Shown: positions 7,666-18,663 of the stretch, in pieces
Layout of the letters: each line of letters starts with the position of its first letter
Position numbering within the stretch: position 1 is the stretch's first letter
Assembly: GCF_019216885.1 (NCBI RefSeq)
Contig: NZ_JAAQRC020000001.1
Coordinates: 2,046,001-2,110,000, forward strand
Length of the DNA stretch: 64,000 nt
Direction: 5' to 3'
Origin: Methylobacterium sp. SyP6R
GTDB lineage: Bacteria > Pseudomonadota > Alphaproteobacteria > Rhizobiales > Beijerinckiaceae
Made by a program: the position numbers and the translations under genes
Notes under the pieces: generated by a model
The model's input: only the letters and a program-made list of their open reading frames with translations
Databases searched by the model: none
Told to the model about the DNA's origin: nothing

Positions 7666-8360
7666 GCGGGGGCCCGGCGGCGATCCTGGCGCAGGGCCGC
7701 GATCACCTGGGCCAGCACCGAGACGGCGATCTCCGCCGGGCTGACCGCCCCGATATCGAGGCCGATCGGCGCGGCGATGCGGGCGATCCGCTCATCCGTG
7801 AGACCGGCGGCGGTCAGGCGCTCGACGCGCTTAGCATGCGTCTTTCGCGAGCCCAGCGCCCCGACATAGAAGCACTCGGCCTTCAGCGCCGCGATCAGCG
7901 CCGGATCGTCGATCTTCGGGTCGTGGGTCAGGGCCGCGACCGCCGTATAGCGATCGAGCGGCGGCAGCTGCGCCAGGGCGTCGTCCGGCCACAGTGCCAG
8001 GAGCGGCACGTCGGGAAACCGCTCCGGCGTCGCGAAGGCGGTGCGCGGATCGATGATGGTGACGTCGAGGTCGGTCGCCTGCGCCATCGGCGCGAGCGCC
8101 TGGCTGATATGGACGGCGCCGATCACCACGAGGCGCGGCGGCGGCACCTGCACGGTGAGGAACAGCGAGCGCCCCTCCGCCTCGACGGTCCCGCTCTTGC
8201 CCGAGCGGAATCGGGCCGCCAGCTCGGCCGCCAGCGGATCACCTTCGGCTTGAGCCTCGCGTACCAGGCGCTGGGAGCCGTCGGCGGTATCGGTGACCAG
8301 GATAACGGCGCGGCGGGCGGCGCGCTCCCGGTTCATCTCCCGCAGGATGTCGAGCTTCAC
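7662..8360 (-). CDS. XdhC family protein, C-terminal (Rossmann) half
   Basis: The 232-residue protein carries the XdhC Rossmann domain: RLVVIGAVHISQALAPMA, then DPRTAFATPERFP, and the conserved ALTHDPKIDDPALIAAL and FYVGALGSRKTHAKRVERL segments, ending GLDIGAVSPAEIAVSVLAQV. XdhC proteins bind the sulfurated molybdenum cofactor and insert it into the enzyme. Here the protein is encoded separately from the XdhC/CoxI N-terminal domain, which is the gene just upstream. The two genes overlap by 4 bases and their products probably act together. Confidence 0.88.
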   Translation of the reverse strand: MKLDILREMNRERAARRAVILVTDTADGSQRLVREAQAEGDPLAAELAARFRSGKSGTVEAEGRSLFLTVQVPPPRLVVIGAVHISQALAPMAQATDLDVTIIDPRTAFATPERFPDVPLLALWPDDALAQLPPLDRYTAVAALTHDPKIDDPALIAALKAECFYVGALGSRKTHAKRVERLTAAGLTDERIARIAAPIGLDIGAVSPAEIAVSVLAQVIAALRQDRRRAPA

Positions 8361-8680
8361 GCGACCGGCTCGACCAGCACGCGGATGCGCCCGCCGCAGG
8401 ACAGGCCGACCCGCCAGGCGGTCTCGTCGGCGACGCCGAATTCGAGCACCCGGGGCTTGCCGTCCTCGATCACGTCGGCGGCCTCGGCGATGACCGCGCC
8501 CTCGACGCAGCCTCCCGAGACCGAGCCGAGGAAGTTGCCTTCCTGGTCGATGATGAGGTGGCTACCGACCGGGCGCGGGGCCGAGCCCCAGGTCTCGATC
8601 ACGGTGGCGAGCGCCACGCCGCGGCCGGCCTCGCGCCAGGCCTCGGCAGTGGCGAGGATGTCTGTGTCCGTCGACAGCAT
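8357..8680 (-). CDS. XdhC/CoxI family protein, N-terminal half
   Basis: This 107-residue protein is the small XdhC_CoxI domain. It has VALATVIETWGSAPRPVGSH, then FLGSVSGGCVEGAVIAEA, and a terminal LSCGGRIRVLVEP. These are the conserved glycine and cysteine motifs of the family that serves molybdenum hydroxylase maturation. It is a stand-alone N-terminal half; the matching Rossmann half follows with an ATGA-type overlap. It lies 46 bases after the coxE stop on the same strand, so it is part of the cox transcription unit. Confidence 0.87.
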   Translation of the reverse strand: MLSTDTDILATAEAWREAGRGVALATVIETWGSAPRPVGSHLIIDQEGNFLGSVSGGCVEGAVIAEAADVIEDGKPRVLEFGVADETAWRVGLSCGGRIRVLVEPVA

Positions 8681-8726
8681 CGGGCAAAATCTCCGGGACG
8701 GTCAGCCCCGCCACAACAGTTAGGTG

Positions 8727-9931
8727 TCAGCCGGCCTCGCGCAACCATGCCTTCGGCTCGCGGCCGCGCGGCTGGTGCGCGCCGAGCGCGCGGCAGAGGT
8801 CCGCCATCGCCGACAGGCTATGGATCGGCCGGAAATCGTCGACATGCGGCAGCATCGCCCGGATGCCGCTGGCCCGGGCGGAAAAGCCCTCGAAGCGCAG
8901 CAGCGGGTTGAGCCAGACCAGCCGTCGGCAGGAGCGGCGCAGGCGGTCCATCTCGTGGGTCAGCTCCGGCGTCACCTCGCGCTCCAGCCCGTCGGTGAAC
9001 AGCAGCACCACCGCGCCGCCGCCGAGCACCCGGCGCGACCAGTGCCGGTTGAACAGGTGCAGCGCCTCGGCGATGCGGGTGCCGCCCTCCCAGTCCTGCG
9101 CCCGGGCGCTGGCCCGCGCCAGCGCCTCGTCGGGATCGCGGCGGGTGAGTTCCCGGGTGATGTTGGTGAGCCGCGTCGCGAAGACGAAGCTATGAACCCG
9201 CCGCTGCTCGGACAGGGCGTGCAGGAAATGCAGGAACAGACGCGAATACTCCGCCATCGAGCCGGAGATGTCGCAGAGCGCCACGATCGGCGGCGGCCGC
9301 TCCCGCGGCGCCCGGAAGGCGAGATCGATGGCCCCGCCCGCCCGCACCGTGCGCTGGAAGCTGCGGCGGGGATCGATGCGCCCGCGCGGGCGCGCCTCGA
9401 ACCGCCGGGTCCGGGTCGCGTCGTCGGGCAGCCGGAGCGAGCCGATGAGCCGGCGGGCCTGGGCCACCTCCTCGGCGCTCATCTGGGCGAAGTCCTTGGC
9501 CTTCAGCACCTCGGCCTGCGACACCGACAGGGTGACGGTGGTGAGATCCTCTTCGGTGACCTTGGGCTTGGGCCGCTCGGATTTCGGCGACAGGGCGTCC
9601 TGCACCCGTAACGCCCCGGCAGTCGGGGGCTTGGGCGGCGCCTTGTCGGGGGCCACCGGCGACATCTGGGCGATCATCTTCTCGATGAGGTCGCGCCGAC
9701 GCCAGAACAGCCGGAAGGCCTCCGCAAACAGCGTCGAGTGCTCGCGCCGGTGCACCAGCACGGCGTGCAGGGTCCAGTAAAAGTCCTCGCGGCTGCCGAT
9801 CGCCGCGGCCTCGACCGCCTCGACGGCGTCGATCACGTCGCCGGGCCCGACCGGCACGCCGGCCGCGCGCAGGGCCCGGGCGAAATAGGCGATGTTGTCG
9901 GCAAGCCGGCCGGAGCCTGCGGGCGCGTCGC

Positions 9932-9935
<4 letters not shown>
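8727..9935 (-). CDS. coxE: CoxE-like VWA domain protein
   Basis: The 402-residue start at 9935 (MSDAPAGSGRLADNIAYFAR) overlaps the coxD stop by 4 bases. The much longer open frame upstream is only a shadow of coxD. The N-terminal helical half resembles CoxE proteins. The C-terminal half is a von Willebrand A domain with the metal-site motif DISGSM at residues 222-227 and FTDGLEREVTPEL later. In the Oligotropha CO dehydrogenase system, CoxE and the AAA protein CoxD work as a chaperone pair that completes the copper-sulfur-molybdenum site. The same MoxR-VWA pairing is seen here. Confidence 0.9.
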
Positions 9936-10834
<899 letters not shown>

Positions 10835-10990
10835 CGTGGCGGGGGCTGCTTCTCGCGGGGGCGGTCGCGTCCGCCGATGGTATTCAAGTGGTGGGATATT
10901 GGAGCGGAACGCCGCCGATCCAGCCCCTCCCCCCTCTGCGGGCTAGCGGATTCACACTTCTCCTCTGAATGCTAACCCATTGAAGGTAAG

Positions 10991-11148
10991 CGCGCTTCCC
11001 CTCCCCCCGGCGATCCCGGGCTTGCCCGGTATCGCTGCAAGTTGTGGGGAGGGGCTAGGGGTGGGGGTGGTGCAGAAGGCACCGCTGAGCCTTATCTGGC
11101 ACCACCCCCACCTCCGGCTCCTCCCCACAAGGGGGAGGAGAGGCGCGC
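10991..11148. repeat. Long palindromic repeat, family A, with a nested hairpin
   Basis: The outer arms GCGCTTCCCCTCCCCC and its near complement at 11131-11148 continue inward through GTGGGGAGGGGCTAGGGG and GGTGGTGC, matching GGCACCACCCCCACCTCC on the other side. The left arm is interrupted by about 35 bases that form their own small hairpin (GCGATCCCGGGC, then GCCCGGTATCGC). The same family occurs inside a coding region at 32838-32953, without the nested piece. A half copy of family B (CCCTCCCCCCTCTGCGGG) lies just upstream, near 10922-10943. Confidence 0.8.
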
Positions 11149-11195
11149 TACCTTTGAGGGGAAAGCGCTCAAACCGAGATGTGTGAACACGCTAG

Positions 11196-11354
11196 CCTCT
11201 GCGGGGGGAGGGTGGCCTGCGGAGCAGGCCGGGAGAGGGGACGCCGCTTCCGGAGAAGTCGCGACCGTCATGAAGGGCGCCAAGTCCGGCACCGTCCGCG
11301 CTGCCCCTCTCCCGCCCCACTCCGTGGGGCACCCTCCCCCGCAGAGGGGGGAGG
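11196..11354. repeat. Long palindromic repeat, family B (copy 1)
   Basis: The left arm CCTCTGCGGGGGGAGGGTGG is answered on the right by CACCCTCCCCCGCAGAGG, with inner stems GGCCTGCGGAGCAGGCC and CCCCACTCCGTGGGG. The interior (CCGCTTCCGGAGAAGTCGCG through GAAGGGCGCC to CCGCGCTGCCC) resembles that of copy 3 at 36649-36819 in the same orientation. With the family A element it fills the gap between coxM and coxD. Confidence 0.8.
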
Positions 11355-11376
11355 ATTCTCACGCGCGCGTCGCGCC

Positions 11377-12177
11377 TTACCGATCCGCCGCCTTCTGCAC
11401 GGCGCGCCGCGCCATCACGCCGATCAGGTGCGCGCGGTAATCGGCATCCGCGTGAATGTCGCTGTTGAGGCCGCTCGCGGACGGCGACATCCCCTCCAGC
11501 GACTTCGCGGCGAAGCGCTTGGCCAAAGCCTCCTCGGCCTCGGTCCAGCGAAACACACCGTTCGAGCCGGCACCGGTCACCGTGACGCGGATGTCGCTCG
11601 GACGCTTGGCCACGAACACGCCGACGAGGGCATAACGCGAGGCCGGGTTGCGGAACTTCTCGTAGGCCGCCTTGTGGGGAATCGGGAACGAGACGCCGGT
11701 GACGATCTCGCCCTCCTCCAGCGCCGTCTCGAACAGGCCGGTGAAGAATTCTTCTGCCGTGAGCTTGCGCTTGTTGGTGCTGATCGTGGCGCCGAGCGCC
11801 AGGCACGCCGCCGGGTAATCCGCCGCCGGATCGTTGTTGGCGACCGAGCCGCCGATCGTGCCGCGGTGGCGCACCGCCGGATCGCCGATCAGCGCCGCCA
11901 GCTCGGCGAGAGCCGGGATCGCCTCCTTCACGTCGTTGGACGCCGCCACCGCGCCGTGGGTCGTCATGGCGCCGATCGTGATCGAGCGCGGGCTGCGCTC
12001 GATACCGACGAGGTCCGGCACCTTGCCGAGGTCGATCAGCGTGCCGGGGGCGGCCAGCCGCTGCTTCATCGTCGGGATCAGGGTGTGGCCGCCGGCAACG
12101 AGCTTGGCATCCTCGCCGGCGAGCAGGCTGACGGCCTCCTTGAGGCTGGTCGGCTGGTGATAGGCGAAAGCGTACAT
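11377..12177 (-). CDS. coxM: Molybdenum hydroxylase FAD-binding subunit (CoxM-like)
   Basis: This 266-residue subunit starts at ATG 12177 (MYAFAYHQPTSLKEAVSLLA). The FAD-binding motifs are AKLVAGGHTLIPTMKQRL, an AGGHS-type motif, and RHRGTIGGSVANNDPAADYP, a TIGGN-type loop. It passes electrons from the two [2Fe-2S] clusters of the small subunit to FAD and on to quinone or another acceptor. The in-frame extension up to 12384 is antisense to no known domain and lies within coxL, so it is not used. It follows coxL by 20 bases in the operon order S-L-M. Confidence 0.9.
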   Translation of the reverse strand: MYAFAYHQPTSLKEAVSLLAGEDAKLVAGGHTLIPTMKQRLAAPGTLIDLGKVPDLVGIERSPRSITIGAMTTHGAVAASNDVKEAIPALAELAALIGDPAVRHRGTIGGSVANNDPAADYPAACLALGATISTNKRKLTAEEFFTGLFETALEEGEIVTGVSFPIPHKAAYEKFRNPASRYALVGVFVAKRPSDIRVTVTGAGSNGVFRWTEAEEALAKRFAAKSLEGMSPSASGLNSDIHADADYRAHLIGVMARRAVQKAADR

Positions 12178-12197
12178 GGGGCTCTCCAGACTTGATC

Positions 12198-14567
12198 TTA
12201 TTCCGCGGCTTCCGGGCGCAGGTGGGGGCTGGCTTGCGCTGCCCGCCACACCGCCAGCGGGGTCGCCGGCATCGCGATGTTCTCGTGGCCGAGCGCGTCG
12301 GTGAGCGCGTTCATCACCGCGGCAGGCGCCGCGATGGCGCCGGCCTCGCCGCAGCCCTTGATGCCCAGCGGGTTCGACGGGCACGGCGTCACCGTCATGC
12401 CGACCTCGAACGACGGCAGGTCGGCCGCCCGCGGCATGCGGTAATCCATGAAGCTCGCGGTGACGAGCTGGCCGTCGGCATCATAGAGCGCGCCCTCGAA
12501 CAGGGCCTGTCCGACGCCCTGCGCGATACCGCCATGGACCTGGCCCTCGACGATCATCGGATTGATGACGTTGCCGAAATCGTCGACCGCCGTGAACTTC
12601 TCGATCGTGACGACGCCGGTATCCGGATCGACCTCGAGCTCGCAGATGTGCATCCCGGCCGGGAAGGTGAAGTTGGTGGGGTCGTAGAACGCCCCCTCCT
12701 TCAGCCCCGGCTCGAGCTGCGCGCCGCTGAACTTGTGGGCGACGTAGGCCTGCAACGCCACTTCCCCGAAAGCGAGAGACTTGTCGGTGCCGGCGACCGA
12801 GAAGCGGCCGTCCTTGAACTCGATGTCGTCCTCGCCCGCCTCCATCGCGTAGGCCGCGACCTTGCGGCCCTTGGCCACCACCTTGTCGATCGCCTTGGCG
12901 ATGGCCGACATGCCGACCGCGCCGGAGCGCGAGCCGTAGGTGCCCATGCCGAACTGCACCTTGTCGGTGTCGCCGTGGACGATGGTGACGCTCTCGATCG
13001 GCACGCCGAGCCGGTCGGAGACGAGCTGGGCGAAGGTGGTCTCGTGCCCTTGCCCGTGGCTGTGCGAGCCGGTCAGCACCTCGATCGACCCGGTCGGGTT
13101 CACCCGCACCTCGGCCGATTCCCACAGGCCCACGCCGGCACCGAGCGACCCGACCGCCTGCGACGGCGCGATGCCGCAGGCCTCGATGTAGGACGAGAAA
13201 CCGATGCCGCGAAGCTTGCCGTTGCGGGCGCTCTCGCGCCGGCGCCGGGCGAAGCCCTTGTGGTCGGCGATCTCCAGCGCCTTGTCGAGGGAAGCGGAAT
13301 AGTCGCCGCCGTCGTACATCATGATGACCGGCGTCTGGTGCGGGAAGCTCTTGATGTAGTTCTTGCGCCGGAACTTCGCCGGGTCCTGGTTCAACTCGCG
13401 CGCCGCGACCTCGACCAGCCGCTCGATGACGAAGGTCGCCTCCGGTCGCCCGGCGCCGCGATAGGCATCCACCGGCGCGGTGTTGGTGTAGACTCCGTCG
13501 ACCTCGCAATAGATCGCCGGGATGTTGTATTGGCCGGATAGCAGCGGCGCGTAGAGGTAGGTCGGCACCGACGACGAGAAGGTCGACAGATAGGCGCCGA
13601 GATTGGCGATCGTGTGGACCTTGAGGCCTAAGATCTTGCCGCCCTCGTCCATTGCCAGTTCGGCATGGGTGACGTGGTCGCGGCCGTGCGCGTCGCACAG
13701 GAACGCCTCGGTGCGGTCGCTGGTCCACTTGACCGGCCGGCCGACCTTCTTCGCCGCCCAGACGCAGATCGTCTCCTCGGCGTAGATGAAGATCTTCGAG
13801 CCGAAGCCGCCGCCGACATCCGGCGCCACCACCCGCAGCTTGTTCTCCGGCGCGATGCCGATGAAGGCCGAGAGCACGAGGCGCGCCACGTGCGGGTTCT
13901 GGCTCGTGGTGTAGAGGGTGAAGGCTTCCTCGGCCTCGTCGTACTCGCCGACCGCCGCGCGGGGCTCGATCGGGTTCGGCACCAGGCGGTTGTTGACGAT
14001 GTCGAGCTTGGTGACGTGCGCCGCACGGGCGAAGGCCGCCTCGACGTCGGATTGGTTGCCGAGATGCCAGTTGAAGACGGTGTTGTCGGGGGCAACGTCG
14101 TGCACCACCGTGGCGGCGCCCGCGGCCTTCGCGGTCTCGACCACGGCGGGCAGCAGGTCGTAATCGACGGTGATGGCCTCGGCGGCGTCCTTGGCCTGGG
14201 CCAGGGTCTCGGCGATCACCACCGCGACGTGGTCGCCGACATAGCGCACCTTGCCCTGGGCCAGCGCCGGATGCGCCCCGGCCTTCATCGGCGTGCCGTC
14301 CTTGGAATGGATCATCCAGCCGCAGATCAGGCCGCCGACCTTGTCGGCCGCCAAATCCTCGCCGGTCAGGATGCCGACGACCCCCGGCATCGCGGCGGCG
14401 GCCGAGATGTCGATGCCGCGGATTTCGGCATGGGCGTGGGGGGAGCGCAGGAAATACGCGTAGGCCTGGCCCGGACGGTTGTAATCGTCGACGTAGCGGC
14501 CCTTGCCGGTGATGAAGCGCTGGTCTTCCTTGCGGCGCACCGAGGCGCCGATACCCGTGGCGGTCAT
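12198..14567 (-). CDS. coxL: Molybdenum hydroxylase large subunit, form II CoxL-like
   Basis: This 789-residue catalytic subunit binds molybdopterin cytosine dinucleotide. It begins [20 protein letters not shown], typical of CoxL-like proteins, and has [14 protein letters not shown] and, near the C-terminus, the [11 protein letters not shown] loop with the catalytic glutamate. The active-site loop reads AYRGAGR at residues 368-374. True form I CO dehydrogenases have AYRCSFR with the copper-binding cysteine, so this is a form II enzyme with unproven substrate. Together with coxS and coxM it would form the heterotrimer pair typical of the family. Confidence 0.9.
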   Translation of the reverse strand: MTATGIGASVRRKEDQRFITGKGRYVDDYNRPGQAYAYFLRSPHAHAEIRGIDISAAAAMPGVVGILTGEDLAADKVGGLICGWMIHSKDGTPMKAGAHPALAQGKVRYVGDHVAVVIAETLAQAKDAAEAITVDYDLLPAVVETAKAAGAATVVHDVAPDNTVFNWHLGNQSDVEAAFARAAHVTKLDIVNNRLVPNPIEPRAAVGEYDEAEEAFTLYTTSQNPHVARLVLSAFIGIAPENKLRVVAPDVGGGFGSKIFIYAEETICVWAAKKVGRPVKWTSDRTEAFLCDAHGRDHVTHAELAMDEGGKILGLKVHTIANLGAYLSTFSSSVPTYLYAPLLSGQYNIPAIYCEVDGVYTNTAPVDAYRGAGRPEATFVIERLVEVAARELNQDPAKFRRKNYIKSFPHQTPVIMMYDGGDYSASLDKALEIADHKGFARRRRESARNGKLRGIGFSSYIEACGIAPSQAVGSLGAGVGLWESAEVRVNPTGSIEVLTGSHSHGQGHETTFAQLVSDRLGVPIESVTIVHGDTDKVQFGMGTYGSRSGAVGMSAIAKAIDKVVAKGRKVAAYAMEAGEDDIEFKDGRFSVAGTDKSLAFGEVALQAYVAHKFSGAQLEPGLKEGAFYDPTNFTFPAGMHICELEVDPDTGVVTIEKFTAVDDFGNVINPMIVEGQVHGGIAQGVGQALFEGALYDADGQLVTASFMDYRMPRAADLPSFEVGMTVTPCPSNPLGIKGCGEAGAIAAPAAVMNALTDALGHENIAMPATPLAVWRAAQASPHLRPEAAE

Positions 14568-14686
14568 GGCGTGTATCTCCCGGATCTGGCCTCGCGGGCC
14601 GGCGCCGCGGGGCCGGCCTCGTTCTTGATGGCGTCTTGTTGTCGGTCCGGATGGCGCGGACGGATTTTTCGTAAAGCGCAGGTTTC

Positions 14687-14856
14687 AACCCTCCCCCCTC
14701 TGCGGGGGAGGGTGGCGAGCGAAGCGAGCCGGGAGAGGGGCAGCGCGACGCTGATCCAGGGGGCGCTCCTCATCGAGGCGCGACCTCTCCGGAAGCGTCG
14801 CCCCCTCTCCCGCCCGGCTCCGCCGGGCACCCTCCCCCGCAGAGGGGGGGAGGGTT
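14687..14856. repeat. Long palindromic repeat, family B (copy 2)
   Basis: This 170-bp element fills most of the 302-bp gap between coxS and coxL. The left arm AACCCTCCCCCCTCTGCGGG matches the right arm ending CCCGCAGAGGGGGGGAGGGTT, with inner stems CGAGCGAAGCGAGCCGGGAG and CCCGGCTCCGCCGGGC. Its interior (AGCGCGACGCTGATCCAGGG onward) is the reverse complement of the interior of copy 3, so the element has an orientation. No gene is seen in this gap. Confidence 0.85.
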
Positions 14857-14869
14857 CAGAAGCGTCGCA

Positions 14870-15364
14870 CTACTCCGCCGCGACCTTCTGCGGCTCGGCC
14901 GCCATGTTCCCGGCGCCCGCCGCGATCGCCTTCACGATGTTGTGGTAGCCGGTGCAGCGGCAGATATTGCCTTCCAGCTCGTCGCGGATGGTGTGCTCGT
15001 CGAGGGAATTGCCCTTGCGGCGCACCAGATCCACGGCGGTCATGATCATGCCGGGGGTGCAGTAGCCGCATTGGAGGCCGTGATGCTCGCGGAAGGCCGC
15101 CTGCATCGGGTGCAGCTCGCCGCCCGACGCCAGGCCCTCGATGGTGGTGACCGATCGGCCATTGCACTGGACCGCCAGCACGGTGCAGGCCTTGATCGCC
15201 TCGCCGTCGAGATGGACCACGCAGGCGCCGCACTGGCTGGTATCGCAGCCGACATGGGTACCGGTGAGGCGGAGATTCTCACGCAGGTACTGCACCAGCA
15301 GCGTGCGCGGATCGATGTCGGCGGTCACGGCCTTGCCGTTCACCGTCAGGCTGACAGCGCTCAT
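14870..15364 (-). CDS. coxS: Molybdenum hydroxylase [2Fe-2S] subunit (CoxS-like)
   Basis: The 164-residue small subunit has a plant-ferredoxin type cluster with cysteines 40, 45, 48 and 60 ([16 protein letters not shown]) and a second cluster with cysteines 99, 102, 135 and 137 ([14 protein letters not shown] and [12 protein letters not shown]). It carries electrons from the molybdenum site to FAD. It is the first enzyme subunit gene of the operon, 257 bases after coxG, and is followed by a repeat-filled gap before coxL. Length is typical of the family. Confidence 0.93.
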   Translation of the reverse strand: MSAVSLTVNGKAVTADIDPRTLLVQYLRENLRLTGTHVGCDTSQCGACVVHLDGEAIKACTVLAVQCNGRSVTTIEGLASGGELHPMQAAFREHHGLQCGYCTPGMIMTAVDLVRRKGNSLDEHTIRDELEGNICRCTGYHNIVKAIAAGAGNMAAEPQKVAAE

Positions 15365-15621
15365 GGGTGACGTCCTCCTCCTGCCCCAAAGGCTTCTTGG
15401 CCGAAACCCGCGGGTCCTGTCCGTCGGACCCTGTCGCTCATGGTGGCCGGGCCGGCCTGCCTTTCTGGAATCGCTCGAATTCGAGTGTCAACCGGCCGGA
15501 AGCGCCGGTCAAGGCGCGGCGCTCCGACTTTTTGGCGCGCAAACCGGCCGTTTTCGCCCGGTTTCGGGCATTCTGCCGATTCGCCTCGCAGCAAATTGAT
15601 CGCAGGCGATCGAAAGCGGCG

Positions 15622-16098
15622 TCAGGCCGCCGAGGTCTCGCCCCCCTCGCCGCCCTGCACCTCCTTGGCGAACGTGTCGAAGAAGTTGTCGGCGTATTTC
15701 TTCGCCACGCCGTTGATCAGGCGGCCGCCGAGCTGAGCGATCTTGCCGCCGACGCTGGCCTCGACGTCGTAGGTCATCTTCGTCTGGCCGCCCTCGGCGG
15801 GCTCCAGCCGCACCACCGCCCCGCCCTTGGCGAAGCCCGCGACGCCACCCTGGCCCTCGCCGGTGATGCGGTAGCCGTTCGGCGGGTCGATGTCGGTGAG
15901 CGTCACCTTGCCCTTGAAGGTCGCCTTCACGGGACCGACCGCGATCTTGGCCGACGCCTGCAGCTCGTTGTCCCCAACCTTCTCCAGGGTCTCGCAGCCC
16001 GGGATGCAGCGCTTGAGCACCTCGGGGTCGTTCAGCTTCTCCCACACGGTCTGCTGGTCGGCCGGCAGCAGCACCTCGCCGGTCATCGTCATCGCCAT
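15622..16098 (-). CDS. coxG: CoxG-like SRPBCC protein
   Basis: This 158-residue protein starts at ATG 16098 with a GGGGGGAG ribosome site. Its body has the START/SRPBCC landmarks of the CoxG family: PADQQTVWEKLNDPEVLKRC, IPGCETLEKVGDNE and FKGKVTLTDIDPPNGYRITG. CoxG-type proteins have been proposed to tether the cox enzyme to the membrane. This copy is short and has no clear C-terminal anchor helix. It opens the minus-strand operon and is divergent from livH, with a 226-bp shared upstream region that probably holds both promoters. Confidence 0.87.
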   Translation of the reverse strand: MAMTMTGEVLLPADQQTVWEKLNDPEVLKRCIPGCETLEKVGDNELQASAKIAVGPVKATFKGKVTLTDIDPPNGYRITGEGQGGVAGFAKGGAVVRLEPAEGGQTKMTYDVEASVGGKIAQLGGRLINGVAKKYADNFFDTFAKEVQGGEGGETSAA

Positions 16099-16324
16099 GG
16101 CGGCGCTCCCCCCTTGCTCGTGGTCAAACGGGCTTCCCGGGGAGGGTAGCGGAGCCGTAGCGTCGGGGCCAGCGGGGCTTTCGCACACCCGCCCGGCAAC
16201 TCCGGATTGTCGAGTGGTGCGGTGCTTGCTAAGCCTCGCGCCAAGGGACGGTCGTGACACCCGGATGACGGGGCACGGCCAGGGAGGCCCGGGCGACAAG
16301 CCCGCGAATGGAGAACGTGACCGC

Positions 16325-17244
<920 letters not shown>

Positions 17245-17245
<1 letters not shown>

Positions 17246-18663
17246 TGGCGAACCCGGCCAACACCCTGCCGGCGCCCAACGCCGCCGACCGCGCCGCCAC
17301 CGACATGGCGGCGATCGTGAAGGACGCGGCTTTGTTCGCGCTCGTCACCTTCGGCCTCTGCTTTCCGATCGTCGCCTTCCGCACCGATCTGAGCCAGACC
17401 TCCGCCCTCGACCTGGTGCCGCGCTGGGGCCTCGTCGCGATCCTGTGCGGCATCGTCTTCGTCGGACGCCTCGCGCAAAGGCTGATCCTCGCCAACCGCG
17501 ACGCCCGCCGGGCGCTGACCCCCTCGCCGGTCCAGGCGACGGAGGCGGTGCACGCCGAGCCGAACGCCTCGCAGAGGCTGTCGACCTACGCCCTGCCGGC
17601 CTTCCTCGGCGTGACACTGGCCTTCCCGCTGCTCGCCGTGCTCGGCACCGGGGGCCTCGGCGAATCCCGCTACTGGATCGACCTCGGCATCCTGATCCTC
17701 ACCTACGTGATGCTGGGCTGGGGCCTCAACATCGTGGTCGGGCTCGCGGGCCTGCTCGATCTCGGCTACGTCGCCTTCTACGCCGTCGGCGCCTATTCCT
17801 ACGCGCTGCTGTCGACGGTGTTCGGCTTGTCGTTCTGGGTCTGCCTGCCGCTCGCCGGCCTGTTCGCGGGCCTCTGGGGCATGGTGCTGGGCTTCCCCGT
17901 CCTGCGGCTTCGCGGCGACTACCTCGCCATCGTGACGCTGGCCTTCGGCGAGATCATCCGTCTCGTCCTCATCAACTGGACCGATTTCTCAGGGGGCGCC
18001 GCCGGCATCTCGTCGATCCCCCGCGCCACCTTCTTCGGCGTGCCGTTCACCGCGGACGAGGACGGGTTCGCGGCGAAGTTCGGGCTCGATTTCAGCCCGA
18101 TGCACCGGGTGATCTTCCTCTACTACCTGATCCTGGCACTCGCCCTCATCACCAACGGCGTGACCCTGCGGCTTCGCCGCCTGCCGATCGGCCGGGCCTG
18201 GGAGGCCCTGCGCGAGGACGAGATCGCCTGCCGGTCGCTCGGCATCAACACCACCAACACCAAGCTCACGGCCTTCGCGCTCGGCGCGATGTTCGGCGGC
18301 TTCGCCGGCTCGTTCTTCGCGGTGCGCCAGGGCTTCGTCAGCCCCGAGAGCTTCAACTTCCTCGAGAGCGCGATCATCCTGGCGATCGTGGTGCTCGGCG
18401 GCATGGGCTCGCAGATCGGCGTCGCCGTCGCCGCAGTGGCGATGGTCGGCGGGCCGGAGATGCTGCGCAACCTCGGCTTCCTCAAGGCGGTGTTCGGCGA
18501 AGGCTTCGATCCGAACGAGTACCGCCTGCTGCTGTTCGGCCTCGCCATGGTGATCATGATGATCTGGCGCCCCCGCGGCCTGATCTCGGAACGCGCGCCC
18601 TCGATCGTGCTCAAGGAGCGCAAGCGCATCTCGGGCTCCCTCGTGAAGGAGGGCCACGGCTGA
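17245..18663 (+). CDS. livM: Branched-chain amino-acid ABC transporter permease LivM
   Basis: This is a 472-residue permease. The N-terminal about 120 residues have two or three hydrophobic segments of the LivM-specific extension. The core starts near [20 protein letters not shown], then [16 protein letters not shown]. The coupling loop is [20 protein letters not shown], followed by [20 protein letters not shown]. The start codon overlaps the livH stop as TGATG, and the stop overlaps the livG start the same way, indicating translational coupling and balanced subunit amounts. Confidence 0.95.

Noticed and set aside
12198..14567. Naming the enzyme a carbon monoxide dehydrogenase
   Set aside because: The loop AYRGAGR lacks the copper-binding cysteine of form I enzymes, so the substrate is left open.
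16207..16235. TTGTCG-17-TAAGCC as the livH promoter
   Set aside because: The -10 box is too weak to call from sequence alone, although a promoter must lie in this region.
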